A stretch of DNA of 64,000 nucleotides from Phaeosaccion multiseriatum (Eukaryota; Ochrophyta, other classes): positions 62,001 through 126,000 of the forward strand of contig OZ218955.1 in assembly GCA_965112735.1 (NCBI GenBank). The letters are read 5' to 3'. A program made the translations under genes and the position numbers. The notes under the pieces were generated by a model, which was not told the DNA's origin, did not search any database, and saw only the letters and a program-made list of their open reading frames with translations. Positions 49,039-63,896 of this stretch are shown piece by piece (within the stretch, counting starts at the first letter, position 1; every line of letters starts with the position of its first letter).

Positions 49039-50673
49039 ATGCGCATGTTCAAAGTCGCTAACGCATTAGCTGAGGTGGAAGGGGGGGGGGGGGGGGTCGT
49101 TTGGGTGTCTCTTCGGCCCCTAGCCCCCCCCCCTTTTTGGTTTTTCTACGTTGTACCCAAAACAGTCGAAAACAGAAGAAGGATAATCAGATCGTGGCCG
49201 TCGTCGGACCACAACTGTTACAGAAAATGCACAGGAATCTCGAAGGAGAACACTTGTTCGTTGTTGCCATGAGCTCTGCGGAGGGCATCATCCTGTGCCT
49301 TTCGTGGAGGGACTGCCCGGATGTAGAGCCTCAAGGCGCGGTGTACGTGGCGATCAACATGGCCATTGGCGTGGCGTCGGCGCTTCAATTTACTCTCTTT
49401 TGTTTGACAAGTCTCCATCTGTACAACAAAATTAAGAACGCCTCTTCTCGGACGCAGTGCCTAGCGCTCATGACGCAGTTCTCCTCCAAGGAGACGAAGA
49501 AAACGAGCCGTAGGGTAGCAGGGACGGCGTGGTCTCCAGCCCCACCACTCGGTGGAGCAGGGGGCAGAGGAAAAGCCGGGGGCGGGGGGTTGGGGGTGTA
49601 GGATTCTCAGTAGGAGAAGGGCAGTTGCAGCCAGAGGTACCACTGCTGACAGTCACCCTTGGTACACAAGGGCTAGGAGGCGCCAAAAGGGCGAGGGCCC
49701 TTACAGGAGTAGCATCAGGCCGCACGGCCCCCCCAGCAGCGCTGGTGGGAGCACGTGGAAGGGCCAAAACAGAGAAGGGGGCGACGATGCTCTCCTCACC
49801 CCGTAGTGCGGAGCTTCGGGCGCTGTCGGCAATTGCACCGGCAGCAGCAGGTACCACCACTGACTCCAGCGGGCCGCCAACCTTCGGTGGAGGAGACGGG
49901 GGAGCGGGAGGGGCCTCAGTAGAAAAAGGGGGGATGCAACCAGAGATACCACTGCGGATAGTGACAGGAGAAGAAGGGGGGCTGAACCCAGAGATGCCAC
50001 TGTTGAAAGTGACACTTGGTGCACACGGGGGTCAGCGAGGCGCCACTGGCACGCCCACCGTCAGGAGGGCCCCTACAGCCGTACAGGCAGCACGTCCCGC
50101 AGAGGCACTCGGAGCAGGAGGAAGGGCAAAACAGGACAGGGGGTCGATGTCTTCATTCCTTCGTGTGGAGCCGTGGGTGGCACCAAGAGCTCCAGATGTT
50201 CCTGTAACAGGTCCAACAGGTCCAACAGGTCCAGCAGCAGGCCCAGCAACAGATCCAGCAACAGGTCCAGCAACAGGCCCAGGCGCCAGTACCTCGAACG
50301 GACCGCCAACCCCCGATAGCAGCAGGAGCAGCTGCAGCAGCACAGGGAGCAGTGACCGGAGCAGCCGCAGAAGTGCAAGGAGCGCGGCACCGAGGACGCT
50401 CTTGAGGTCAAGTATCGTGTCCAGGGCAAGCCTCGTGCCGAGCATTCAGCTCCGGTGCGCGGAGGGCAGCCTCCTGAAGGTGCCACACCACCGCCCGGAT
50501 CGGCTCCGGGCACTGTTCAGAACCATCCCGGCCCAGGTGCGCTGAGAAGGCGGGGCGGTGGGGCAAAGGATGGTATATACTAAGGAAGATGGCAGTCAAA
50601 GGAAGAGTGGTGGGCGACGACCGATGACCGAACGCACCATCACAGGCCGGAGGAGACGCAAAAATAAGCACAT

Positions 50674-50711
<38 letters not shown>

Positions 50712-53493
50712 CGCTCCCTCCACTGTTGAACGTCAGCCCCCCCCCCCCATCCCCACCCTCACAGCCAATGGCGCCTCTCTACCTTGTCCCGCCTCCCACC
50801 AACATTCTTGCTAGGCGGCCTTGTTGTGCGGTTTCCGAGTCCCGCTGTACCTGTACAAGGCCTTTCAGGGTGTGAGCGTGTTTGGGGGCTCTCGTGCAGT
50901 GCTTGCCCTCACCATGCTCGACGCGGTGCTGCCCTTGTGCGGTGTTGTTCCGTACCTCAACTGGCGGATGCTCAAGGTGGCCTTCTCCACACAAGAGGTG
51001 AGGGAGGGAGGGAAGGAGGGAGGGACGGACGGACCGAGTCCCTCTTGAATACCCACTCCGATACCCACTCCGATACCCACTCCGATACCCACTCCGATAC
51101 CCACTCCGATACCCACTCCGATACCCACTCGGTACCGGGGCGCTGCATGCCTCTGCACCTCTCTCATCTCCTCCTCCCGTCTATTCCAACGGCTCCCCAT
51201 GACGGGAATACTCTCGCTTTAGGCCGCCCGGCGGAATCTCGTGTGGAAAGTCTACCTAGGGGCCAACGCGTCCATCGGTAAGTCAAGCAACGCTCAGGCT
51301 GTTGGTTGGGCATGGACGCGAAGGACGGGGGGGGGGGGGGCGAGAGAAGAGTCGATCGAGGACATTGGAGGACATCAAGACGGATGTTGTCGATCGAGGG
51401 CATGGGAGGACATCAAGACGGATGTTGTCGATATCCTGCTCGCTCGAAAGGACTCAGTCAGGGCCCGTGGCTCGACTTCGCTATAGCTAGGAGGAGCTCA
51501 TGTGCTGACCCAACACTTGCTTGGGAGGTGGAGGTGGAGCTTGCCGTGCCAACAAGATTGTGACTTGCAATTTGAAGTGCGATTCGCGGCCCGTACACCG
51601 CTTCTTGTTGCGTGGGGCGACCGAAAGCCCCGTTCTTGCTGTCTGTTGTTGCCCTTCTGACTGGCTCCGTCTTTCTCTCCCTATCCTGTCTCGCCCTCCG
51701 CCTCATCTCTTCTTTCTCTGCCTCTGTGCCTCTCTGCCTCACTCTCCCTCTCCCTCTCCCCTTCTCTCCCTCTCTCTCTCTGCCTCTACCACCCCCTCAC
51801 TGCATACCCTCCGCCCTGCCTCCCCCTTTGCAGCCATCGTCGGGCTGTCGATGCCTGCTCTCTTTGGCTTCATGCCGCCCATCATCCCCTCCTCCCTCCT
51901 GATGTTCTCCCTGGGCGTCTACTTCGTCCTGAAGGAGAGTCTCCTCCTACTCGTCCTCAGGCGGCGCTTCATTGGCCTACGGCAGAGAGCGGGAATGTCG
52001 AGTGCCAACGCCGAGGTGCTGACGCGCCTCACCACCCTCTCCGACAACATACTCAAGGTTAGTCCTTGCTTGCTCATACCTACCCACCTACCTATGTACC
52101 TACGTACCTACCTACCTGCCCACCTATCTGCTTACATACCTACCCACCTACCTACCTACGTACCTATGTACCTACCTACCTACCCACCTACCTACGTACA
52201 TACCTACCCACCTACCTACCTATGTATCTACGTACGTACGTACCACCTACCCACCTACTTCCTTCCTTCCTACCTACCTACCTACCCACCTACCTACCTA
52301 TGTACCTACGTACCTACCTACCCACCTACCCACCTACGTACATACCTACCCACCTACCTACCTATGTATCTACGTACGTACCTACCTACCAACCACCTAC
52401 CTACCTACTTCCTTCCTTCCTACCTACCCACCTACCTACCTACCTACCCACCTACCAACCTACCAACCGACCTACCTACCTACCGACCTACCTACCTACC
52501 CACCTATCTACCCACCTTCCAACCTACCAACCAACCTACCAACCTACCCAACCACCTACCTACCTATCTACCTACCTATCTACCTCTTCGATCACATCCT
52601 CATGGTTGGGCGGGAGCGGCTCGAAGTCGAGTGAGCCCCTCGAGAAGGGAGGTGCAGGGCTCTGCCTGGACGTCTATCCCCCCCACCGCAGACGGTATTC
52701 GCAGCCGTCGCACTTTGTGATCTTGAAGGCCAACGCCGCTGCTCTTACCCCCTGCTGTCGCTCTTGCTTCCCGCTCTTTGCTGCCTTGCTTCCCGCTCTT
52801 TGCTGCCTTGCTTCCCGCTCTTTGCCTCCTTGCTTACCGCTCTTTGCTGCCTTGCTTCCCGCTCTTTGCCTCCTTGCTTCCCGCTCTGTCCGGCCTAGAA
52901 ACTGGCCATCGTTGGCTTGTACGCCATGTGCTTCTTGCTTGTCCCTCAACTGCGCAGTCGGATCCACTGGCAGTACATAAGCCTGTCAGCAAGCCTGGTG
53001 AGCAGCATAGCTAGGCCCAGCTAGTCAGCTTGGGCCCAGCTAGTCGGCTTGATGGAGGGGAGGGGGAAAGCAAGGGGTCAAGCCATGAGTAGTAGTTAGT
53101 GCGGGGCGAGCCCTTGCTCGAGGCCTTCCCTCCCCCCCTTTCATCTCTGCCTCCCCGCTGACTTGTGACCTCTCCTCTCCTCCCCAGAACATGATGATGA
53201 TGGAATTGGCTGCGGCGGATATTCGCGCCATGCTCTCAAGCCTCAGAGAGCGCCAAAGGCTAAGAAGGCTGGAGCGGAAGACCTTGCCCGAGCCGGAGCC
53301 CGGGGCGGGGGGGGCGAAGGGGGAGCTGCTCAGACAGGAGGAGGAGGAGAGGAGCACTAGAAGGGGCACGAGGCGAAGCAAGCCAGAGCCTGTCGCAGAG
53401 CGTGATGAAGAGACGGGGCGGGGACCTCGCTCGCTGGCCCCTCATGCATCTTACAACTCGCAGCGAGTAGATTGTAGCGAGAGATGTACATAG
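49039..53493 (+). CDS. Multi-pass membrane protein with internal repeats, unknown family
   Basis: Proposed exons: 49039-49074, 49176-49514, 49625-50536, 50815-50997, 51223-51277, 51834-52057, 52899-52997, 53188-53493; phases agree, 717 residues. Membrane segments: about 75-105 (VAINMAIGVASALQFTLFCL), then after the long loop VLALTMLDAVLPLCGVVPYL, AIVGLSMPALFGFMPPIIPS, SLLMFSLGVYFVLKESLLLL and KLAIVGLYAMCFLLV. Exon 3 codes a 300-residue hydrophilic region with three diverged copies of a QPEVPLLTVTLG motif and a TGPTGPTGPAAGPATDPATG collagen-like stretch. The C-terminus is Arg/Glu-rich. The first short exon and the exon 3 start (49625) are the weakest points. No homologue recognised. Confidence 0.65.
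51050..51132. repeat. 12-bp CCGATACCCACT array in intron
   Basis: Seven copies within intron 50998-51222. Confidence 0.93.
52075..52890. repeat. CTAC-rich array followed by a 22-bp array in one intron
   Basis: Intron 52058-52898 holds CTACCTACCCAC-type repeats with higher-order duplication (52075-52590) and a TTGCTTCCCGCTCTTTGC unit repeated about five times (52765-52888). Confidence 0.93.
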
Positions 53494-53611
53494 GGAAAAA
53501 AAAATGAAGAAGCGCGTGATTCCAACAGGCTGGCTGGCTCACAAATGGTTTGATGGTCTGCGTGGTGGCTGCGAAGAGCAACATAAAAGATCTTCCCTTC
53601 CAGCTCATATA

Positions 53612-54445
53612 ATGCACCTCACCTTGAAGTACTTCGAGGCCGGAGCCTTCTCAGGCAGAGGGGGGGCGGTTCGCTTCTTCCTGCTGGCCCACGGCATCGA
53701 ATTCACCGAAGTGCTCGTCAAGGCGACGAGGGAGGCCTGGGAGCAGGAGAAGGAGAGACTGATGAGGTCGGGTGAGAACCCCTGTGGCACTCTTCCTGTG
53801 GTCACCCTCACACTTCGCGAGGAGGATGAGGGGCCACAGAAGGAGGCGAAGGCGGAGGCCTCCGAGGCGACAAAGGCCCCCACCCTCCAGTTCGACCAGC
53901 TTGACAGCCTCCCCAACGCTCAGCCCCACTCGCAGCAGCAGGACCTGTGCCAGCACGTGTCCATCATGCGCTACATCGCTCGTCTCTACGGGCTGGGCAG
54001 CGGCAACCCGTTTGGAGACTATGTGCAGGACCTCATCGCGGAGGAGTACGAGGCTTGGAATGCCTCCATGGATCGCATTCTCTTCTCCAAGCCGTCCGAG
54101 ACCCGCGCAGCCGAGAGGGCTGAGTATGAGAGAGGAGCCATGCCCGCGAAGCTCGCCATGTTCGAGGCGCTATTTGCCAAGTACAAGTGCCAGCAGCAGC
54201 GAGACGAGTCGCCTTGCCTGTGGGGCGACACCGCTGTCTTCTCGCTCCTCCACGACCATTTGGAAGGTGGGCTGCTCACCCTGCAAGGGCTGGGGGCCTT
54301 TCCCAACCTCGCCGCCATGTTCGACGCCTATCGCTCGGTTCCGGCCGTCGCCCAATGGATTGACCAGCGCCATTCAAGGTGTGAGCCCGGTCTTGACGCG
54401 AGTGCCAGCACCACCACTCAGCAGGTACATGACAACGGACTTTGA
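53612..54445 (+). CDS. Glutathione S-transferase-like protein, intronless
   Basis: One exon, 277 residues from the Met of MHLTLKYFEAGAFSGRGG. An upstream in-frame Met at 53504 is less likely because the added stretch lacks GST character. The thioredoxin-like half is visible: LKYFEAGAFSGRGGAVRFFL with a Ser/Gly near the usual catalytic position, then PCGTLPVVTL with the cis-Pro, and HVSIMRYIARLYGL as the SNAIL/TRYLA-like element. A Glu/Lys/Ala-rich insertion (about 75-100) interrupts the N-terminal domain. The helical half includes LWGDTAVFSLLHDHL and a YRSVPAVAQWIDQR end, typical of GST C-terminal domains. Likely cytosolic; glutathione conjugation or binding is inferred from fold only. The only intron-free multi-hundred-residue gene here; its start lies 118 bases after the previous stop. 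Confidence 0.82.
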   Translation: MHLTLKYFEAGAFSGRGGAVRFFLLAHGIEFTEVLVKATREAWEQEKERLMRSGENPCGTLPVVTLTLREEDEGPQKEAKAEASEATKAPTLQFDQLDSLPNAQPHSQQQDLCQHVSIMRYIARLYGLGSGNPFGDYVQDLIAEEYEAWNASMDRILFSKPSETRAAERAEYERGAMPAKLAMFEALFAKYKCQQQRDESPCLWGDTAVFSLLHDHLEGGLLTLQGLGAFPNLAAMFDAYRSVPAVAQWIDQRHSRCEPGLDASASTTTQQVHDNGL

Positions 54446-54772
54446 CCCTTGATTGCTTGACAGCGCCTTGGCCTGGACTCCGGCCCGGCTGCTGCAAGTT
54501 GTGGGGGGGCGCAAGTCAGGGTGGAGCTCGCAGGCTACCAGCCAGGTGCTGCCAGAGTGCTTCAAGAGCGAGATTCGTCAGGCCGCCAGGCAGGGAGCGA
54601 GCCGAAGCCAGCAGCAGAGCCAAACCGTACACAAGCGAGCTTCGAGTGTAGACAAGAAGGGCTTCGCGTGTGGGCAAGAGGGTTAGTACTAGCTAGCTAG
54701 AGCCGAACATGGCGGGAGCGAGGAGTAGTACTAGAGGCTATCAGCAGCCGAGCCAGCAAGTGTGTCAAGTAA

Positions 54773-54988
54773 GCACGACAAGTAAGCAGCCAGCGGCCGC
54801 TACTCTACTTAGGGTTAACCCTAACCCTAACCCTAAGCACGACAAGTAAGTAGCGGCCGCTACTCTACTTAGGGCTAACCCTAACCCTAACCCTAAGCAC
54901 GACAAGTAAGCAGCGGCCGCTACTCTACTTAGGGTTAACCCTAACCCTAACCCTAAGCACGACAAGTAAGCAGCGGCCGCTACTCTAC
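54773..54988. repeat. 60-bp tandem unit carrying interstitial telomere repeats
   Basis: Three full copies and one partial copy. Each full unit has GCACGACAAGTAAGCAGC, a GCGGCCGC word, TACTCTACTTAGGG and then TTAACCCTAACCCTAACCC (TTAGGG facing CCCTAA repeats). The fourth copy stops before the telomere part. Confidence 0.95.
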
Positions 54989-55496
54989 TCAAGTCCTTCC
55001 CCCTCTCCTGCGTGCGCCACATTGCTGCGACCTGTGGCCGGGCTGGCTGTAGGTGCTGTAAACTAGCTATGGTCAGCCAGGCAATATATAGCGAGGACAG
55101 TGAGTACTCCAGAGATGGCCGATCCGCGCTGTGCTCTTCTCAGCGAGGTTCTCGAGGCAGACAGACAAGAGGCAGGCAGGGCAGAGGGGCCCTGCTGAGG
55201 ATGGACTACGGCGCGCAGGAGCGGATACCGAAGGATAGCTCTGACATCATGAGGTAGTATTATCAGAGCCTTTTTAGTGGCAGTTAGTTCAGAAGAACCA
55301 AGGCCATCGCTCGCTCTTCCACTTGTGAACATTCGCTTCTTCAGTGCCTGCAACCTCGTCGCTGGTACCCGCTGGTATTGCGTTTCAGCCCCAGGCCGAG
55401 AACGTTCTTCACGGCCAATTTGACATCTTTGTTGTCCCGGCCGGTCGTGTCTCTTTTTCGCCGCCAAGGTTGCCCCCACCGCACCCGCCTCGCCCA

Positions 55497-56012
55497 GGCT
55501 CTTGTTGTTGGCCTCGTCTACACTCAGATACTCAACAGCCAGGCTCTTGCTTGTTGTTGGCCTCGTCTACACTCAGATACTCAACAGCCCAGGCTCTTGT
55601 TGTTGGCCTCGTCTACACTCAGATACTCAACAGCCCAGGCTCTTGTTGTTGGCCTCGTCTACACTCAGATACTCAACAGCCCAGGCTCTTATTGTTGGCC
55701 TCGTCTACACTCAGATACTCAACAGCCAGGCTCTTGCTTGTTGTTGGCCTCGTCTACACTCAGATACTCAACAGCCAGGCTCTTGCTTATTATTTTCCTC
55801 ATCTACACTCAGATACTCAACAGCCCAGGCTCTTGTTGTTGGCCTCGTCTACACTCAGATACTCAACAGCCAGGCTCTTGCTTGTTGTTGGCCTCGTCTA
55901 CACTCAGATACTCAACAGCCAGGCTCTTGCTTATTATTTTCCTCATCTACACTCAGATACTCAACAGCCCAGGCTCTTGTTGTTGGCCTCGTCTACACTC
56001 AGATCCTCAACA
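55497..56012. repeat. 43-47-bp minisatellite
   Basis: Eleven or so units with core CTCGTCTACACTCAGATACT. Units alternate in length by a CTTG insertion, and a TTATTATTTTCCTCAT variant occurs twice at regular spacing, suggesting higher-order duplication of several units. Confidence 0.95.
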
Positions 56013-56638
56013 GCCCTGCATGCATGCATACTTTTGCACATCGCTCGCTGTTCCCTGCGTGCTTCACCATGGCCGTCACCACCGCCTCGCACGCACCCGC
56101 CTCGCCCAGTGTTGTAAGTCAATGATACTGGGTGTCAGTCTGCCTCTTGTTGTGTTCATGGCTCAGGTTCAGAACAGCCCCGCATGTGGGTCTGCTCTTG
56201 TGACTCTTGGGCGCCTCTGTTTCCCCTGCATGGCTGGGTCCTCAGGTACCTCACCACGGCTTCACACGCACCCGCTTCCAGTCTCTTCCTGTTAGCGTCG
56301 TTTCCACTCAGCAGATTCAACCCTTTATAACCCTAACCCTGCTTTTTCCCAATGGTCCTGCCACTCAGTCCTGCACTCAGTCCTGACACTCAGTCCTGAC
56401 ACCCAGTCCTGCCAGTGAGTCATGACACTCAGTCCTGACACTCAAAAAGGAGGGGAATAGTCCTGACAGTCCTCGGGTGGGAAAGAGCAGAAAGGGCTGT
56501 TATCCGGCAAGGTTCACAGCTGGCGACCTTAAAGAAAAAAATATTCAACATCCCCACGTTCACGCTCTCTCTCTCTCTCACACACACACTCTCCCTTATC
56601 TATCCCCCTCTCTCGCTCTCGCCCTTGTGAGCACAACC

Positions 56639-60413
<3,775 letters not shown>

Positions 60414-61320
60414 ATCACCAACAGCCCAACCTACGGGCCAATCTCCAGGCCTTCTTCCATGGCGATTGACCCACCGAGAAGAGGTCGCAGTGCGGCAGCA
60501 GCAGCAGCAATAAGGGAGGGAGGGAGAGGATGGCAGTGGAAGGAGGGGAGAGGATGGCAGTGGAAGGAGGAGGCAAGTGTCATGTCCCTGTACATGTTTT
60601 GTACATAAAACACACACACACACACACACACATACATGTGTGTATGATGAAAGCTTTGGAATAAAGCAATGTATGTATATATTCGTCACAAGTGCTTTAG
60701 CCCCGCCAGCCCCAGGGCTATTCACCACAAAAACAATAACATTGTGTAGCAATAACAATAACACGTATGTGCAGTCCTATTCAATTCGCTGCTCCCTTCC
60801 CTGCAAAGCTCTAGCAGCCGACCCTTCTTTGACCCCCCTCTCTTCCTCTCCCTCTCCCTCCTGTGGGATCACTGCCCCCCCCCCCCTCTCCCTTCCACTG
60901 CCATCCTCCCCTCCCTCCATCTCCCATCCAAGCGCATCTCCCCTCCCCCCCCCCCCATTTCTCCTTTCCCTTCGTCTGCGGTCCTGCTGCTGCTGTATCA
61001 CCAACTGCTGCTGCTGCTGCTGTATCACCACCTGCTGCGTCCTGTTGGCGGCTCGCGTATCCTGCTCAGGACTGGAAGGCTATGGGGTGGGGTGGGAGGG
61101 CGAATGGGGTGGGGACACACGGAGGGGAGGGACAGAAGGGAGAGGAGGGGCCAAGACCGCCAAGTGTGAGACTCCATCTCTTTCTCCCTCTCTGGTTCTC
61201 TCTCTCGCTCTCATCCTCCCTCCATCTTCGCCTCCATCTCTCTCTGCCTCTGCCTCTCTCTCTCCTCTTTCCTCTCCCATCCTCCCCCTCTTTCTCTCTC
61301 CTCTCTCCTCCTCTACTCCT
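60414..61320. other. Convergent spacer between HROB and the TPR corepressor; possible last exon of the TPR gene
   Basis: Includes a (CA)n at 60612-60631 and three dispersed-word copies (60412-60424 degenerate, 60992-61011, 61021-61034). On the minus strand, AGCGGTG|GTGAGT at about 61327 is a good donor, and GAGCAG|GATACG at about 61062 would join it in phase to an Ala/Gly-rich exon with a stop near 60876. This is an alternative end for the TPR gene. Confidence 0.4.
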
Positions 61321-63896
61321 TCACTCACCACCGCTCTGAACATACGGCGGCCGTTGTTGTTGATGCTCCTGCTGTTGCTGCTGCTCCTGCTGTTGCTGAG
61401 CAAGTTGCGGCGAAAGCGATGCCTGCCCCTGCTGCTGCCCCTGCTGCTGCTGCCCCTGCTGCTGCTGCCCCTGCTGCTGCCCCTGCTGTTGCCCCTGTAG
61501 GCCTTGCTGCAGCTTGTGCACCAACACTGTAATCCTCTCGTGTATGAAGTCGCCCCTCGCCCCAAGGTCTGCCGCCTTCTTGTAGGCGTCCAGCGCATCT
61601 CTGCTTTGGTTACAACTGTCGTACAAGGTGCCTACGTTGTACCACACTGCGCACAGCTTGGGGTCCAGTTTGATGGCCCGGGTGTAGGCATCGAGTGCGT
61701 CCCTGGGGGGGAAAGGATGAGCGAGGGAGAGAGGGGGCGAGGGAGGCAGGAAGGGAGGGAGGGAGGGAAAGCGGGAGGAAACGGGGAGGAAAAAGGAAGA
61801 AGCGGCTCAGAACAGCCCAAGGAAGGGAGGGCAGGAGGCGAAGGCCACAGAAACAACAGGAGGGGGGAGGGGGGAGAGCAAGAGAAAGAGGAGAGAAACA
61901 ACACTCAACACACACTCTTTTTAGGATTCGTTACAATAACAGGCGCATTCCATGCACGCACACACGCACGCACGCATACACGCACCCACGCACGCACCCA
62001 CACACGCACCCACGCACGCGCCCACGCACCTGTTCTGGCGCAGTTGGTAGTACAGCACCCCCAAGGAGCACCACACGTTGGGGTTATCGGGGTCACACGT
62101 CACAGCTTGGTCGTATGCCTGAGGGGAGGGGGGCAGATTGGCGTGGGTGCGTGCGTGAGAGGGCAGGGCACCGCAAAGGCAGGAGAGGAGAGGACAAAGC
62201 CAGGGCAGGACCAAGACAGTCTGTCTACAGTCTGTCTACAGTCTGTCCACAATCTGTCTACAGTCTGTCCACAGTCTGTCTACAGTCTGTCCACAATCTG
62301 TCTACAGTCTGTCCACAGTCTGCCTACAGTCTGTCTACAGTCTGTCTACAGTCTGTCCACAGTCTGTCCACAGTTTGTCTACAGTCTGCCTACAGTCTGT
62401 CTACAGTCTGTCCACAGTCTGTCTACAGTCTGTCTACAGTCTGTCTACAGTCTGTCTACAGTCTGTCCACAGTCTGCCTACAGTCTGTCCACAGTCTGTC
62501 CACAGTCTGTCTACAGTCTGCCTACAGTCTGTCTACAGTCAGTCCACAATCTGTCTACAGTCTGTCCACAGGCTGTCTCCAGTCTGTCTACAGTCTGTCC
62601 ACAGTCTGCCTACAGTCTGTCTACAGTCTGTCTAGCACTACAGAGCGACGAAAAGAGTCTTGACTGACTGTGCATCTATCCAGCGGTACACACGTGAGGA
62701 AGGTGCAGTTCCCAGTGGCTGGCGGCTCTCCACACAACAAAGCCACCCATCAGCTGCCATCCATCCTCCCTCCTTCCATCAGCTGCCGTCTGTAACTACA
62801 CACACATACATGATAGGCGAGCTCGTGCTGCTGCCCCGCCATGTAGCAGCGCCCCAGCAGGTACCAGCCCAGCCCGCCCTGCGGATCTGGGGGATGGCAG
62901 TGAATGGGCAGGGGTGGCAGTGGATGAGCAGGAGGTGTCAGGGCACAGGGTGTCAGGACAGAGAGAGGGGGTGCGCGGACAGGGTGTGACAGAGCAGGAG
63001 AGGGTGTCAGGACAGCAGGAGTTGATGATGCAGGGTGTCAGGACAGCAGGAGTTAGAAGTGAATGATACAGCAGCAGAGGGACACAGTGTGTGGGGCGGA
63101 GAGGAGGTGCGGTGTGCAGTGTAGGAGCAATGACCAACGCACGCATCCATCACCGTGCCCCTAAGGCGGCCCTACGGACTTGCCCTAAGGCCCTACGGTG
63201 CTGCCCTCAGGAGGTAGGGGGTATCCGACAGGAGGTAGGTATCAGGAGGTAGGAGGAGGAGGAACTGACACCCCCCACCCGCCTCACACACAGAGACACA
63301 CATTACACTACACACATACAATACGCACACACATGCACAGATAGACAGACAGAAAGGCAGACAGACACGCTCAACTCTCCCCCCATACATCAGTGCACAC
63401 ACCGATCTCCGTGGCTCTCTTGAGGTACCCCACCGCAGAGTTGAAGTCGTTCTGATCCTTGTAATGGAGCCACCCGAGCTGCTGCAGGGCCTTGACATGC
63501 TTGGCGTTGCACTGCAGAGCGCGTCGGTATGCTCCGGTGGCGCTGGCCACGTCATCACTTGTCTCGTACACGTGACCGATCTGGGCCCACACGTCCCCCT
63601 GGATGGTGCGGTCCTCGACACGCTAGAGGGGGGGGTAGGAAGGGAGAGGGGGGGAGAGGGAGGGAGGGAGGGAGGGAGGGAGTCAGGGAGTGAGTGAGTG
63701 AGTGAGTCAGCGAGGGAGTGAGACCATCCCCTGCCCTTCACCCCCCTCTATCCTCTGCCATCCCCTGCCATCTGTGACTGCTGACCTGAAGCACCATGTG
63801 GAACATGTCTAGAGCTTCCTCGAGCTTGCCCTGCTGCTTGGCGATGACGGCCATGTGGAAGCGCACCTCGTGCTCCAGCTCGAATTCGGGGTCCAC
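61321..63896 (-). CDS. SSN6: SSN6/CYC8-type TPR transcriptional corepressor; N-terminus beyond the window
   Basis: Exons in gene order: 63786-63896, 63403-63622, 62810-62886, 62030-62118, 61321-61702; phases agree throughout. Consecutive TPR units follow the Ssn6 order: FELEHEVRFHMAVIAKQQGK, GDVWAQIGHVYETSDDVASA, HVKALQQLGWLHYKDQNDF, GWYLLGRCYMAGQQHELAYH, NVWCSLGVLYYQLRQNRDAL, and AVWYNVGTLYDSCNQSRDAL. In fungi Ssn6 with Tup1 forms a general corepressor recruited by DNA-binding proteins in the nucleus; UTX/KDM6 demethylases share this TPR block, but no JmjC part is seen. The repeats are followed by a Gln-rich tail (GQQQG units). The stop at 61321 overlaps a consensus donor, so the real end may lie downstream in a further exon. 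Exons 5' of 63896 are missing. Confidence 0.9.
62217..62637. repeat. 12-bp array CTACAGTCTGTC in TPR-gene intron
   Basis: About 35 copies with CTAC/CCAC and GTC/GCC alternation, in intron 62119-62809. Confidence 0.97.

Larger units (their letters stand above)
54446..56638. other. Spacer with interstitial telomere-type repeats and a minisatellite; no gene seen
   Basis: Contains the telomere-type array (54773-54988), the 43-47-bp minisatellite (55497-56012), a lone AACCCTAACCCT near 56331, and an AGTCCTGACACTC array (56365-56470). Open frames through the minisatellite are repeat artefacts. Confidence 0.75.

Noticed and set aside
50032-50445. Minus-strand collagen-like or Leu-rich frames
   Set aside because: Antisense shadow of the plus-strand exon that connects in phase with flanking membrane exons.
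53612-54445. Possible horizontal transfer of the intronless GST-like gene
   Set aside because: Base composition and codon use look like the neighbours, and intron loss or a single-exon ancestor is simpler. No tree can be made here.
55344-56295. Three overlapping frames of 200-300 residues (LASSTLRYSTAQ...)
   Set aside because: Minisatellite translation; no non-repetitive protein character, no credible start or splice context.
62038-62057. Copy of the GTTGGT.GTACAGCA word in a TPR exon
   Set aside because: On the gene strand it codes LYYQL, a conserved position of the SSN6 TPR, so ordinary protein conservation explains it; not counted as a dispersed copy.
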